DNA of 64,000 nucleotides from Adenanthera pavonina (Eukaryota; Streptophyta; Magnoliopsida; Fabales; Fabaceae). The position numbers and the translations under genes are program-made. Shown one piece after another: positions 36,812 through 49,500 of this stretch. The notes under the pieces are model-generated. The model made no database searches. It saw nothing but the letters and a program-made list of their open reading frames with translations, and was not told the origin of the DNA. The stretch is taken from positions 20,682,001-20,746,000 of the forward strand of contig JAIVEN010000002.1 in assembly GCA_026686845.1 (NCBI GenBank), read 5' to 3'. How positions within the stretch are numbered: position 1 is the first letter of the stretch; each line of letters starts with the position of its first letter.

Positions 36812-37081
36812 CTCCTCTCTGGTTCATATTATAAAATATTTTATATTAATTATATGTATATTAAGAAAATCAATTTTTCATCTGAAATTAATGTAAAAAG
36901 TACTTACATTTTCTATTTTATCCTTATTAAATATCTTATTCTATTATTATTGTAGGGTTATAAATGAGGAGTAAGGAAGAATCAAAGACACGGGTAAATT
37001 GGAAAGAAAAATATCTAACACCTTATATTTTAAATTAAAAATTTATCATATAAAATATCTTATAATATAAACTAGAGGAAG
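36812..37081. mobile_element. TA-flanked MITE (Stowaway/mariner-like)
   Basis: 'ctcctctctggttcatattata' to '…cttataatataaactagaggaag' with TA at 36810-36811 and 37082-37083. Ends are inverted repeats; the centre is AT-rich without coding. Confidence 0.75.
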
Positions 37082-38979
37082 TAATTATTAACAAGATTCT
37101 CATAGTCAATGAAATTCATACACAGCCCTTGTAAGGTATATTAGTCATATCATTAATTACTAGCTACCAACTTGCATCGGCTAAATTGAATTTTTTTGTA
37201 TTCAGCTTTTTATACAGTTGGAAATAATTAAAAAAAAATAGGAGAAACTTACTATCCTAACTTAAGTGAATCCCTGAAATTCAACTCATCAAAATTTCTA
37301 AATAAAAAAAATTATGTCTCATGTACAACCTTTTGCAATTATGACAGGAGTAGGGGGATATATATATATATTATAGTTTAACTTTTAATTAGAATAAATT
37401 ATTAATTTATTCTTTAAAATTTACTTAATTTTTAATATAATTATTACAATTAAAATTGTATTATCAAGTCTCTGTAATTTTAAAAATTAATAATTTTGTC
37501 TCTTAAATAAAACTTTCACACAGTATTTTTCTGGTATATGATCTTAATGTTATGAATATATATATATATATATAACTTATTCCAATAAAAAGAATAAAAA
37601 TGAAACTAACTAATTAATATATCCTATACATAAGACATAAGAAAAGAAGCTAAAAGTTGGTTATATCGATAATTTTAATTGTAGATAATGTGCATAAATG
37701 AAAATTAATTAATACAACAAACTTCTTTTACATTTCACATAATTTTTATCTTTCACATATTAATTGTAGATGATATGCATAAATGAAAATTATTAAATAC
37801 AACAAACTTCTTTCAAGCTAGTGATTTATATTTTTTATTAAGAAATTTTCCAAAAAAGTAACTTATATTTTGGATTTGTGGAAGTATTGAAAAAAAATTA
37901 ATGATTGAAACTAATTAAATTAAACTTTTTAAAATCTAAGAAATATATAGTAAAGATTAATTCGAAAAGTAGCGCGGGTGAATTAAGAGAGGTTGAAGCA
38001 TCATCATCGTTGGCTCTGAAGTATAAAATTTGAAAATAAATATATATAAAACACAAAATATACTTTAATTTAGAGTCTATTTAGAAACCCTCAATAAGTA
38101 TTTATGGGGATCCATAATTACTTATTATGGGAGATTTGCCAAATACACCACTATTTTAATAATCAATTATACCTCAAATAATCAATTATGGGAGAAATTG
38201 AATATTTCTGCTTATCATAATTATTTCTCCTCTCACAATACTTCTCCATGATCACTTATTTCACTTCTCCTTCTCATTATCCACCCAATAATCACTTAAA
38301 CTCAAAAATTTAAACACCTTTATTTTCTTAAAATATTTTCTCAACTAAAAACATCCAAATATAAATTACTTAATTTTGACATAATTAATCTATTATCCTC
38401 ATAATTAATTGTGAAAAAGTTAATCCAAACAAGCACTTGATAATAAGTAAAAGGATTTAACTTCTTATAAGATCTATGTTCCTCTTTATTTTTACCTGTA
38501 GTTTTTTATCTCCCCATTTCTCCCTCATCCAAATCAAGGAATAAGGTTGAAGAGCTCAATAGATAACTTCGTATGTAACAGTAGTATTTAGGTTGAAGGG
38601 ATCATATTTAAACCTCTTATTTGATTTCATTATTAAACGTGATTAACAGGGATTGTGACTCAAAAAAGTTACTAGTAGGAACTAGCATTAGTCAAATAGT
38701 CAACAAAAGACAAAATATTACTTCCCGGAGCATCAAATATAATCAAATTTTGGAGAAGATGATTGATCCAAAATATAAAAGAAAAAAATATAATTTTTTG
38801 TAGTATAATAAATGTAGCATTCCCGAAATACTTTTCATCAAATCAATGAATAATAATTAATAATGTAAAGGAAATAACCATTAATTGAAGACAATTTTAG
38901 GGGAAAATAAATATTTTACTACAAATTAAATAATCTTAACTAACTTCATTAATATGTATAAAGTAGTTGTTTTCTTATA
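37082..38979. other. AT-rich intergenic DNA
   Basis: Contains a diverged tandem duplication (37677-37730 and 37761-37813, sharing 'tgcataaatgaaaatta' and 'aatacaacaaacttctt'). A possible TIR pair lies at about 38075 and 38470 but is weak. No gene is supported. Confidence 0.5.
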
Positions 38980-39265
38980 CTCCATCTGTCCCTTATTATA
39001 AGTCACTTTCAATTATTTTAAGTAAATTAAAAAAATTAGTTAAAAGTAAATTTTACCATTAAATGTGTCAAAAATTACCTCTATTTTTCCAAATGATCTT
39101 TAATTGAATATAGTAACTATTTCTAACACATCTTAATTAAATACAAACAAACAAAAGGTATTTGTAAAAAAAGGTATTAAATATTCTAATTATTCTGCAA
39201 AGTGACTTATATTTGGAAATATAGAAATTTTTTAAAATGTGACTTATAATAAAGAATAAGTGGAG
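38980..39265. mobile_element. TA-flanked MITE ('tccatctgtcccttattataagtcact' type)
   Basis: The ends 'ctccatctgtcccttattat' and the inverse '…ataataaagaataagtggag' are flanked by TA. The 'ataagtcac' inner motif sets it in a subfamily different from the copies at 8750 and 21885. Confidence 0.8.
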
Positions 39266-40205
39266 TATTTGAGCCCAAAGGAAGTATGTTAAAAAATAAA
39301 TAAATAATCAACAAAAGAAAAAGGATTTTGTTACCAAAAGCAAAAAAAAGAAAAAAAGATATTGAGGGAAGATAAGATACGGAGTGTATTTTTTTTTTAA
39401 ATGATCCAATAATAAGATAAAACTTTGGTGGAACTTGTTTTTTTTTAATAAATTATTCAATATTCATTACTATTATTAATATGAATTTGAGTTGAATTGA
39501 GTCTCGAATAGGAATGAAGCCTTTCAATTTAATATTTTTCATCTATAAAACTTGAATTCAAAATTTGAGTTAAGGAATTTTAAATCTCTTATCACTCAAA
39601 GCAATCATTCATAAAATCTATGTTCATTGATACAAATTTTTTTTGTCAAAAACAAAATGAATTCAAAACCCAATATTCATTTGAAGCTCAAATTGTTCTC
39701 TAAAGACTGAAGTTTGTGGTTTTTTTTTTATTTCAGAAGTTTGTGGTTTTTTTAATATGATTATGTCATTATCCAGCCCTTCACCTTTGACCAGCTTTAA
39801 CACTAAGCAAAAAGCAATTAGTCCAAGTTTTAAAATTGATTAAAGAATAAATAAGTTTGAAATTTCATGTTTTCATCACTTCTTTTCATGTTAAGTAGGA
39901 GTAATTAAAGTAAGTAGACTGTATTTTTCGGCACCAAATCTCCATCATTGAGCTACCCATCTTTGACTTGAAATTCTCCATTTCTCTTTTCATGGTCTTT
40001 ACAAAAAGTTAATTAGCCTTAGTCAGAATTAGAGTTCCCCCGTAATTTTAATTGAATAGTATGTCGTCTTTTGGTTTGAATCTCTTTACTTAAATTTCCA
40101 AGTAAGGAGAGAGATGAGGCGATAATAAGGTTCACACTAATAAATACACATCACTTCTCTCTCTATCACTCTTTATTTGGGCAATTAAACCATTTGAAAT
40201 ACTCA
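39266..40205. other. AT-rich intergenic DNA
   Basis: No gene or bounded repeat is recognised. Confidence 0.5.
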
Positions 40206-40462
40206 CATTATCTCATTTTTCCTAAATATAGGATATTTTAAATTATTTTTAAATATAGGATCTTTTTCAAATTATGATGTAGTATTTATTGTATATTTTT
40301 TTTAAAATAGTCTTATTTAATTTATCATAAAGGGATAAAAAGAGATTTAATAAAGATAATTTTAGAAAAATATTCTGAATTTTAGAAAAATCAAGGTAGT
40401 TAACTAATTTTAATTCTCATCCTTAATCCATGTAATTCAGTTTACGAAATATTAATACTTCA
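40206..40462. mobile_element. Decayed MITE related to copies 1 and 2
   Basis: The interior 'gtagtatttattgtatatt' and 'ttaactaattttaattctca' match the elements at 8750-9011 and 21885-22148. The terminal repeats have largely decayed, and the borders are approximate. Confidence 0.55.
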
Positions 40463-40974
40463 AAAAAGTAAATACACTCGTATCCAATAGACGATACAAT
40501 ATGATATACATACCATGCTTGTATATATATATTCATTCATATCATTTTGTACCCATATGAACCACTTCAAATTTTTACATTAAAATAGGACTATTTGAAG
40601 TTGTTATAAATATTTTATGATTTATTTAAAATTTATACTATAATTTTTATAATATTTGATACCAATTTTTATATTAATAGGTAGATTTACTAATTATACA
40701 TATAAATAATTACATAAATGATATTATATATGTATAAATATCTTTCACACTCGTATCTTAAAATATTAAAAATTGTCATATCTTTCATATCATGCCATAT
40801 GGTATCTGATATATGTACCCATATTAGTGCTACATATTCGAGTAAAGGGATCTTACATTAAAAATCAAAAGCAACAATATTATTTTCATATTTTGTAACA
40901 CAAATGCGCTCATGGAGACACTATATTTTTATCTCTTTATTACTTACACCATATTGATGGTTTGTTGTAGACTA

Positions 40975-41251
40975 TTCCCTTCATCCCATTTTATATGTGG
41001 TTTTAAGAAAAAAATTTAAATGTCCCAATTTAACTATCATTTTACATTACCTATAAAATATTATTTAACTTTTTATTATTTTACCATTCATTAAAAATAA
41101 TAGTAATTGAAGTACAAGTTATTTTTTAGTATTTAAGTCAATGATATTTTAATAAAATATTATTAAATTTTACTATAATATAAATTATTTAATAATTTTA
41201 TTAGTTTATGTAAAAAAACTTAAAATGACAGATAAAATGGGATGAAAGAAA
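40975..41251. mobile_element. TA-flanked MITE
   Basis: 'ttcccttcatcccattttat' pairs with the inverse '…ataaaatgggatgaaagaa', flanked by TA. It ends only 10 bp before the next MITE. Confidence 0.75.
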
Positions 41252-41260
41252 TAATATATA

Positions 41261-41494
41261 CTCCTTCCATTATTTTTTTATAAGACCTAACTACACAAAT
41301 TAAGGAATGTGATTAAAATTAATTAAAAGTTTTTTTTTTCGAAAACTTTATTTAACATTTGAAAACAAACCACATTAATCACATTATTGAAAAGGAAGAG
41401 GGATATTTGCATAGTAGATTTATGAAGAGCATTTAAAAAAAAAAAGCTCATAAATGCTACATTTTTTTTGTGAAGGTCTTATAGTAAGGAACAT
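41261..41494. mobile_element. MITE adjacent to the previous one, right end decayed
   Basis: The left end 'ctccttccattatttttttataagaccta' type sequence follows a TA, and the right side has the inverse '…aggtcttatagtaaggaac'. The last few bases of the right end no longer match. Confidence 0.6.
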
Positions 41495-42833
41495 TAAAAG
41501 CTTTTAGATGGGATCTTATGAAAAGGAATGTAGGGAATATCAATGTTGAATGTTCATATGAATGTCTTTTTCTAATTACTAATGAATCAGTCGTGAGAAA
41601 GGTTGTCAAGCTGTACTTGAGATCAAAAAATATGGATTTTTCATATTTTAATTTGGAGGCCAAAAATGTATTGCTCATCCAATTAATTATTTTTTCTGCT
41701 TTTGCCTCGCAATTTATGCTTGTATTAAATTACTCGGACAATTTATTTTTTGTAATGCCAAATGGATGTTGAGAAATCTTCTTTTGGCAACTTTCTTCAT
41801 GTACAAGAGAGACTCAAACCCAAAACTTTACCTAAGAGAAACAAATGCCAAACCACTTGAATTCTAGTTGGGCAAATGATTAATTTTATACACTATTAAT
41901 AGGCATTATACGATTAAAGGAACTATAAACTAAAACATCTCCGGGGGTACGCGTGTGTGTATATATATATATATATGTATATACTATATGTTTTGTTAGT
42001 TTATTGAAATATTTATATCATTAATTAATATTAACTCTTCATTAATAAAAAGAGAGTAATGGTTAATATTTATATTATACATGTTAGTATATTTTTCTTT
42101 TTAACTGACTTGTTTGGCAAAGCACATATAAATTAATATGAATATTGAGCAAATGCTGCTCCATTTCTAATTTTTGTGCGATCCTCCTTAGGGATTGGAT
42201 GATTTGCTGCATGGGGATTCTTTGGGCTTGTCTTGCCCACATCTTGTTTGTTTGTAATTACTAATGTTTTGGCCTTTTTTTACCAGAAACTAAGGTTTTG
42301 GGCTTACGCTCGTTTCTTTACCAAAAATCATAAATGTCCTTGATCCAAAATGAAGGGCTACTTTACCAAAAAAACATGAAGGGCTAAACTAAAAATTGGA
42401 TATCTTAATTTTATTATAATTTTATTTTTATTTTGTTATAATTTGATATAGTAATTTCTTTTTAAAGTTCTATTCTAGGGTCTTACAGAATATTTAAATA
42501 TTGTTTAAAAGTTATAAAACTATAGTGTATGGTAGTAAAAGAAACCTAAAAGTCAAATGTAATTTAAATACCAAATAAAAGTAAAAGATTAAAAAAAACT
42601 TAATGTTTTAAAAACTATAAGTTTGGCTTATTGAAAGAATTATTTTCTTGTGTAAATTAAAACGCACAGCATTACGAGTCAACCGAGTGACACACCTGAG
42701 TCGAAGCAAACGCGGAAGCGTCAATTCAGTACAAAAGTCAAATGGCCAAAATCCAACACAACCGATTTGTGGATGCAATCTGCACAGAACAAAATAGTCG
42801 ACTATAGCCTGAGAGCCTCCACAGCCTCCAACG
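41495..42833. other. Intergenic DNA upstream of the hydrolase gene
   Basis: AT-rich up to about 42650. From 42660 the composition rises and probably includes the promoter and leader of the hydrolase gene. No clear TATA position is claimed. A TA-rich microsatellite lies at about 41960-41990. Confidence 0.5.
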
Positions 42834-43799
42834 ATGGAGGAACGTCAAAATCTGCTTCAAGCATACCCTCATTACTGGGGCTTTACTGCAGAGCAAGACT
42901 TCTATGCCCAACAAGGTATCACATCCTCATCATCATCCTTTACTTCGCCCAGAGGCCTCTCCCTCTTCACACGTTCATGGCTTCCTCCCACCCCTCCACG
43001 CGCCGTCATCTTCATGGTTCACGGTTACGGCAACGACATAAGCTGGAGCTTCCAAGCCACCCCGATCTTCCTTGCTCAAATGGGTTTCGCCTGTTTCGCT
43101 CTTGACCTCCAAGGCCATGGCCGATCTCAAGGCCTCAAGGCATTCGTTCCTAACGTCGATCTCGTCGTCCAGGATTGCCTCTCCTTCTTCCAATCCGTCA
43201 AGCAAGACCCGAACTTTCAGGGCTTGCCTCGTTTCCTCTACGGCGAGTCCATGGGCGGCGCGATTTGCCTTCTCATCCATTTCGCCGATCCGAAAGGGTT
43301 CGACGGAGCGATTTTGGTCGCACCCATGTGCAGAATCTCCGATAAGGTCAGACCTAGATGGCCGATTCCCCAGATTCTTAGTTTTATCGCGAAATTTTTC
43401 CCCACTTTGCCGGTTGTCCCTGCCCCAGATCTCTTGTACAAGTCTGTGAAAGTGGATCACAAAAAGGTTATAGCAGATATGAATCCGATGAGGTATAGGG
43501 GAAAACCCAGATTAGGGACCGTGGTGGAGCTTTTGAGGGTCACTGATTATTTGAGTCAAAGGCTGTGTGATGTGAACATGCCATTTATTGTGTTACATGG
43601 GAGTGCAGATGTTGTTACGGACCCAATTGTGAGTAGAGAGTTGTATGAAGTGGCGAAGAGTGAAGATAAGAGTATAAAGGTCTATGAAGGGATGATGCAT
43701 TCTTTACTGTTTGGGGAGACTGATGAGAATGTAGAAATCGTTCGCAATGACATTGTGTCGTGGTTGAATGGTAGATGCAACAGAACAACGGTGGATTGA
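42834..43799 (+). CDS. Monoacylglycerol lipase / caffeoylshikimate-esterase-like alpha/beta hydrolase
   Basis: An intact intronless gene of 321 residues. It belongs to the plant MAGL/CSE family of serine hydrolases (Hydrolase_4). Members cleave monoacylglycerol, lysophospholipid or caffeoyl-shikimate esters, and most lack a signal peptide, as here. 'HGYGND' (63-68) forms the oxyanion region and 'GHGRS' lies at 94-98. 'GESMGG' (137-142) holds nucleophile Ser139, 'HGSAD' (255-259) the acid Asp259, and 'MMHSLL' the His289. The length matches the family (about 320-350 aa). The start ATG is in good context and opens the conserved 'HYWGFTAEQDFYAQQG' N-terminus. From memory it is closer to Arabidopsis At1g11090 than to CSE itself (At1g52760), so lignin esterase activity should not be assumed. 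It is transcribed towards the 3' end of the SNF2 gene. Confidence 0.93.
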   Translation: MEERQNLLQAYPHYWGFTAEQDFYAQQGITSSSSSFTSPRGLSLFTRSWLPPTPPRAVIFMVHGYGNDISWSFQATPIFLAQMGFACFALDLQGHGRSQGLKAFVPNVDLVVQDCLSFFQSVKQDPNFQGLPRFLYGESMGGAICLLIHFADPKGFDGAILVAPMCRISDKVRPRWPIPQILSFIAKFFPTLPVVPAPDLLYKSVKVDHKKVIADMNPMRYRGKPRLGTVVELLRVTDYLSQRLCDVNMPFIVLHGSADVVTDPIVSRELYEVAKSEDKSIKVYEGMMHSLLFGETDENVEIVRNDIVSWLNGRCNRTTVD

Positions 43800-44639
43800 A
43801 ACTAAACGGATCATTGATTGATCAACTGTTATTATGATTGAATCTGATCTGATGATAGTTTCCTTCTCCAGCACAAAATGTGATGCCAGTGATGAAATGG
43901 GCTTCTTTTTGTGTCAAACTCACGAGCTTATTTATGGCAAATGTAACCCCACTCTGAATTGAGCTCTTTCAATTAGCATAGGAATGGCATGTTCTAGTCT
44001 TTTACGTCTTGAGGGGACTGGTTCGTATTTCTGCAATATGGGTAAAAGGATATGTTCTGCGTTTGGAGGCTCATGGACAAGCAGAATCGCATCTTTGGTT
44101 ATTCTTCTCAGAATAATTTCAAGGTTTTCGTGTTCGCAGGTTAACGAACCACGAAGTTGTAGGGAAGGTTATGGCATGTAGTGTTTGATTCCCTCAACAA
44201 TTACTCTGTAGGACTGACTACCCAATCCAATAATGCGATGCCAGACAGTGCACCTCGTAATTGTATACAATGCCATATTTCACAAAATAGAATCATACAT
44301 ATCAGATCGACTTCCTACACAAGTTATAGATTATATAGATATAGAGTAAGGTATAGCTAAATATTTTCAATTTAGATTTTAAAAAAAATGGTTCATTTGT
44401 TGGTGTTTAGGTTTTCAGAAAGTGTAAGTTGAATGTGATTCTAGATTCGTGGTGCAAGCATGCAACAATGATAATTTCAATCTCAGTAATGCTAGACTGA
44501 TATGGAAAATTAAGAAAATTCTTCAGTAAGGATGGGAAGCCAGTATTAAACACATTTACAGAGAAGGAAACACCTAGCTAATTTTAGTTTGAGATTGAAC
44601 TTTGGTCTTCATATGTTAACTACACCGCTTAGAGACTTA
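43800..44639. other. Intergenic DNA after the hydrolase gene
   Basis: Probably includes the hydrolase 3' UTR. No further gene is supported. Confidence 0.5.
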
Positions 44640-45521
44640 AAAAGCTCGTTTGGCACGCCGGAATGACTTTTGATGAAATGGGAATAGGAAAAACAATGGG
44701 AATGGATACATGAAAATGAATTGGAATGGTATTTAAAAATATATTTGATATGTCAGCAAAAATGAATGGAACCTTGGAATAAATTTTGTTTGATATATAT
44801 ATTTTAAGGATGAAATGGAAGATTTAAAATAGCAGAAGACTAAAATACCTCAAGTAAATAATAATGTAAAATTAAATTAAAAAAGAAAAATCATAGCCTC
44901 CAACACCTTCTTCATAGCACCTGACTAGACCTTCGACAGAGACAACAAAGTTTTTTAACCACAATCAGGAGGCAACCAAGTTCACAAACCAAAATATGCC
45001 TTTTGTGATGGTTAATATGAGGAAATGAAGGTGATGAAGGAAGGAGGGAGAGATCAACTATTGACGAAGTTGACGGAGATCTACAGGGTGGAGCGACGGT
45101 GAGAGGCGATCGTGAAGGAAGAGACGGCCCGCGAAGATCTTGAGCGACAAATTTGGAGATCTAGAGGGAGGAGGCCGCGTGGGTGGTCAACGAAGACAGC
45201 AAAGCAGATCTGGAGATCTGGAGGGAGGAGACCGTCGTGGGTGGATGGCGAAGCTAAAGGGAGACGATTGGTGAAGTAGAAAAAAATGACGAAACTGAGG
45301 ATAAATTTGATATTTGTTAAGGACAAAATGGTAAAAAAAAATATCATTCCCTGAAAACCATCCATTTTCCATCGACACCCCAATGGAATGCTGCTTGCCA
45401 TGGATAAAGGAATTTTGGCTTTCCCAGCAATCATGATTCCAAAATACCAAACCAGGTAGTTTACTCATTCCCACTCCCTTCCCCTTTCCAGAACCCAAAT
45501 TCCCGGGTACCAAACGGGCCC
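44640..45521. mobile_element. PIF/Harbinger-like non-autonomous element, about 880 bp
   Basis: Left end '(aaa)agctcgtttggcacgcc' and right end, inverted, 'gggcccgtttggtacccgg'. TTA flanks both sides (44637-44639, 45522-45524), the target size and sequence used by PIF/Harbinger. Inner sequence near the left end ('ggaatgg…aaatgaattggaatgg') is low-complexity. A GC-richer centre (44890-45260) looks like unrelated captured sequence. No transposase frame. Superfamily assignment rests on the TTA and is moderate. Confidence 0.6.
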
Positions 45522-46541
45522 TTAGGGTTTTCTTAGAGATTACAAGGCTGGCACCGTATAGTTGGTTAATTGGTTTTGCTTTGTTGATGTTCCTCTGTCT
45601 AATCCTTGTGAACTCAATATCCCCACCCAAAAAAAAGTTCATGTCATTTGTTTTCTGAAAGTAATTCAGTTCCCTTGATTTATATTTTCAGTCAAAATGG
45701 TTAATTTATTAAACAAAAATACGAGTGTTAGTTACGTCCAACAAGTCGCACAATTCCAAAAATTAGACAACCCAAGTTTTTCTTCGCCAACGCTAAGTTT
45801 TTACTACCAATCAAGTTTCGACGAACAGTCACTTACGAAAACAATCATCTTGCTTGTATTGTTTTAATCGTTGGTGCCATGAACTATGAATAGTCAGATT
45901 CTGAGCCCATTTTAAAGAAAATTCTCCAAGTATCAATATTACTTAATCCATTATTCATAGAAAATATCGCGATGGATCTGGTGTCCAAAAATATGAAAAA
46001 CTCTAGAAACACACATAATTTCATGGATTGTTTGTTCAAGGAACATTTTAACACGTTTCCGAACCCCAAAAAACAAAAACACATCATCTATTTTTTTGGG
46101 TAAAAAAGATTAAATAAAGAATCACATTCTAAAGCTTCACATATGAGCCACACCCAACGAGTGAGGGGAGTAAGCATTAGCCACAACAGCTAGTAGACTA
46201 TGCATTATGAGAAAAACTAAACCATCTATTATTTACAAGAAAAATCCTTTTATCTATCTATCTTCCTGTCTGCAACTACTGCTCCTAGTCTACATCCTAT
46301 ACAAATGTAAGAAATTAAACCAAAATTTCCAGGTCAAAGAATGAATCTTCTCAATGACAATTCATATAATCTTCATGTCAACCGTCAACAGAGCCCCTAT
46401 TATTACTGTCAATGTTGGTTAGCAAATGTCTTGTTTGTTGCTTCTTGACTTCTGCTGCCACTAACAGCCCGCCCCATTTGGAAATAAAAAATCGCCGATC
46501 CAAAAACAAATCATTGTATCTGTACGAATGTATGTGTCTAA
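45522..46541. other. Intergenic DNA and 3' UTR of the SNF2 gene
   Basis: No separate gene is supported. The right part (about 46250-46541) probably belongs to the 3' UTR of the minus-strand SNF2 gene. Confidence 0.5.
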
Positions 46542-49500
46542 TCACATCATGAACAAGTATTTTAAATCATCTACTGTGAGGCGACTTTGACGACCGCCAG
46601 TTTCATCTTCCCCAAAAGCAGATGCAACCATCTTTCGCTTCTTTTGCTGCAAGGTCCATATAACAGTTCTTTGCATGAGCAGCAAGTAAAATCCACACTT
46701 TTGAGACACACTCGACCAGATAACAAGTTTTTTAATAAACATGTGACAGACTAAAACAAAACAGTGGTCAGATAACATGCTAATTCATACTAAACATATT
46801 CTTGTTCCTCGTAATTCTAGTCCTTTATCTACAAAACAACCAGATAAGCAAATCCTAAGAGGGTAGAGCAGGGTGGGATTCACTACCTAGAGTAAACTAA
46901 AACCATGCCTCTAACCCAGAACATGAACTAAGGGACCCCTCTACTCTTGCCCCTAGAATTGCACATTGAAACGAGATGGAACAGAAGTACTTTTTTCATC
47001 AGAATAGTTTTTACTTCTTACAATTCGCAGGTCTTTTCCTTGTCCTACCAAAATGCACAAATTAATGACCCAACAAGAGAAAGGTATTTACTTCCTCTAG
47101 TACAAAACATAAGAGACGCAATATTTATCATACGCGTGTTAACATTACTCAAACAGTAGCTATCTCTTTTTATTACTTTTTTTATTCAGATACACAAAGG
47201 ACATTTATCATCCACAAAATTATTTTTTCCATTTCATTCCATTATGCCTACTAAACAGGCCTTAAATCTTCAAAATGTATGCCCAAGTTGAGTGGCCCCA
47301 TCTAAATATCAAAGTCTTGCTTTTTAAACAGCCTATATATTGTTTTCCCCTTAAACCTGCATCACAAATTTAAACACCGGCATATCACCAAAAGTGCTGA
47401 CTACAACAATATAAACCCTCAGATTCCTGCACTACCATCTTTCTTCTAATTACATAAACTAGAACAACCCCCCAGCAATGCAAGGGGGATTCGATTTTTG
47501 TTTTTCTAATGATTGAAAAACAGAAGAGTTAGGGGGAAAAAACAGAGAATAAATGAAAAAAAATACAAAACCCAAACCCAATGTGAATAGTAAAGTGACA
47601 GTGATAGAAGATTATGCTTTTAATATACATATTGATATTGATGACTGATGGATTAAGAAATACAAAGATTCTTACAATACCTGTAAAGCCAAAATACGAT
47701 CTTCAACTGTATCTCTCACAGTCAACCGTAAAACAGTTACTGGGCGAGTCTGCCCAATTCGATGTGCTCTGTCAATTGCTTGATCTTCAGTCGTAGGATT
47801 CCACCATAGATCCAACAAAAGTACATGGCAGGCAGCTACCATGTTGAGACCAAGACTAGCAGCTTTCAAAGACATGATCATAACTGTTACCTGCCAAACA
47901 AAATGTAAAACTTCATTATAATGAAGGCAAAGAAACTAACAGTCACTAATCACTCATTGTATCCATGTCACTCCTAATAAATAATAACAAGGGAGATCTA
48001 GAACTTAAATCATGCAATCAAGGGATCTATGATTTCACAAACCTCTGGAAGAGTATTAAAATCTTTAACAGCTTTATCTCTTGCAACAACTGACATTGTG
48101 CCATCAAGCCTCCTATATTGAATTGAAGAATTCTTAAGACATGCTTCAAGCAAATCCAACATCCTTGTCCACTGAGAAAACACAATAGCTTTCTCTCTAA
48201 CAACTGAATCATTAGAGCTTCCATCTGACACTTTTTCACTCTCTGGAAAATCCTTGAAGAATTTCACCTTGTTGGAATCAGAGGAGTTCCCAAGGCAGTC
48301 ACTGTGTTCTTCAGAATTAATCTGCATTGAAGTTTTTCTTGATGTATTACCCTGTGGTTTACACAATGAGTTCAACACCTCAAGAGCAGCCTTAATTTTT
48401 GAAGAATCACACGGCTGACTCTGAGAACAAGATTCATAACCCTCCAATTCAGAACCAGAGCAACCAAACAAACTATCGCTACCCTGGTCAGAAAGAGAAC
48501 AGCTCAACGTGGCTCTGGAAAACACTGAAGACATGCTCAATTGAGCTTTGCAATTTGTAGTAGGGCACTGATTGTCATCACCAGTAAGATGTTCACAGAT
48601 ACACTGGTTACAGAAAACATGACCACAAGCTGAAACAACAGCATCTTCAGGAGGATCCTGGTGGGCAACAAATGGTAAGAGAAGGGTACAAAAGCACAAC
48701 TTATAATAAAATGAAATTATGCACAAGCAAAGAAAGATAGAAGCTGAATCAGTCATATTCAGATACAAATACAGCTAAAGAATCCATGTGTGGTGTGTGT
48801 GAAAGGATGGACAATACATACATTACAGAGGCCACATAGAGCCAAGGAAGCCTCCAAACATTTCAGAAGTGATGCTTGTTTTTCCCGAGGAAGTTTCTTT
48901 GCCATCTCAACTGAACTCCATAGAGAGTTAGAATTGTAGCGCTTAACAAGTAGAGGATGATCACAAGCTTGTCGAAGACGTAAAAGCATTAACAGAATGT
49001 TGACATAATTTTCCTTGACAGTTCCAGCATTAGCATATTCCTGATGCGACATGAGCCAAAAATGGAATTTAAGATTATCTTACAGCCAAAATATGCAACC
49101 ATTGGCATATTGTTAGGCATCAGTAGCTTCCTCCTAAATTGGGAGGGGGGAAAAAAAGCAAAATCACCAAAAACAGACACACACACACACACACACACAC
49201 AAATAAAAGTATTACTCAAAACAACGACAACATTAACTTTATCGCACTAAGTGATGTCAATTACAGGAGTCATACAACACCATTGGATTCTATTAAAAAC
49301 TGTCTCTTCATATAAAAGGATTACCCATGTCAAACAAAATTTATCTTGAAACAGATCAAACCTGAAACTGTGCACGAGAATCAGCCTCCAGTCTGGAATA
49401 AAAATCACGTTCCTCTCTTGAAAAGTCCACTTTTTTCAGCCTTACATGTTTAGGTGGCAATGTAATAATTGGTTCCCCATCAAGAAGTGTGCCTAGCAAA

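Noticed and set aside
38075..38470. A TIR element
   Set aside because: The two ends match only over a few bases and no target duplication was seen.
42767..43105. An alternative plus-strand frame overlapping the hydrolase start
   Set aside because: Different frame, no similarity, and the hydrolase start codon gives a complete family N-terminus.
42975..43460. A minus-strand frame of 161 codons opposite the hydrolase
   Set aside because: It is the shadow of the well-conserved hydrolase on the plus strand.
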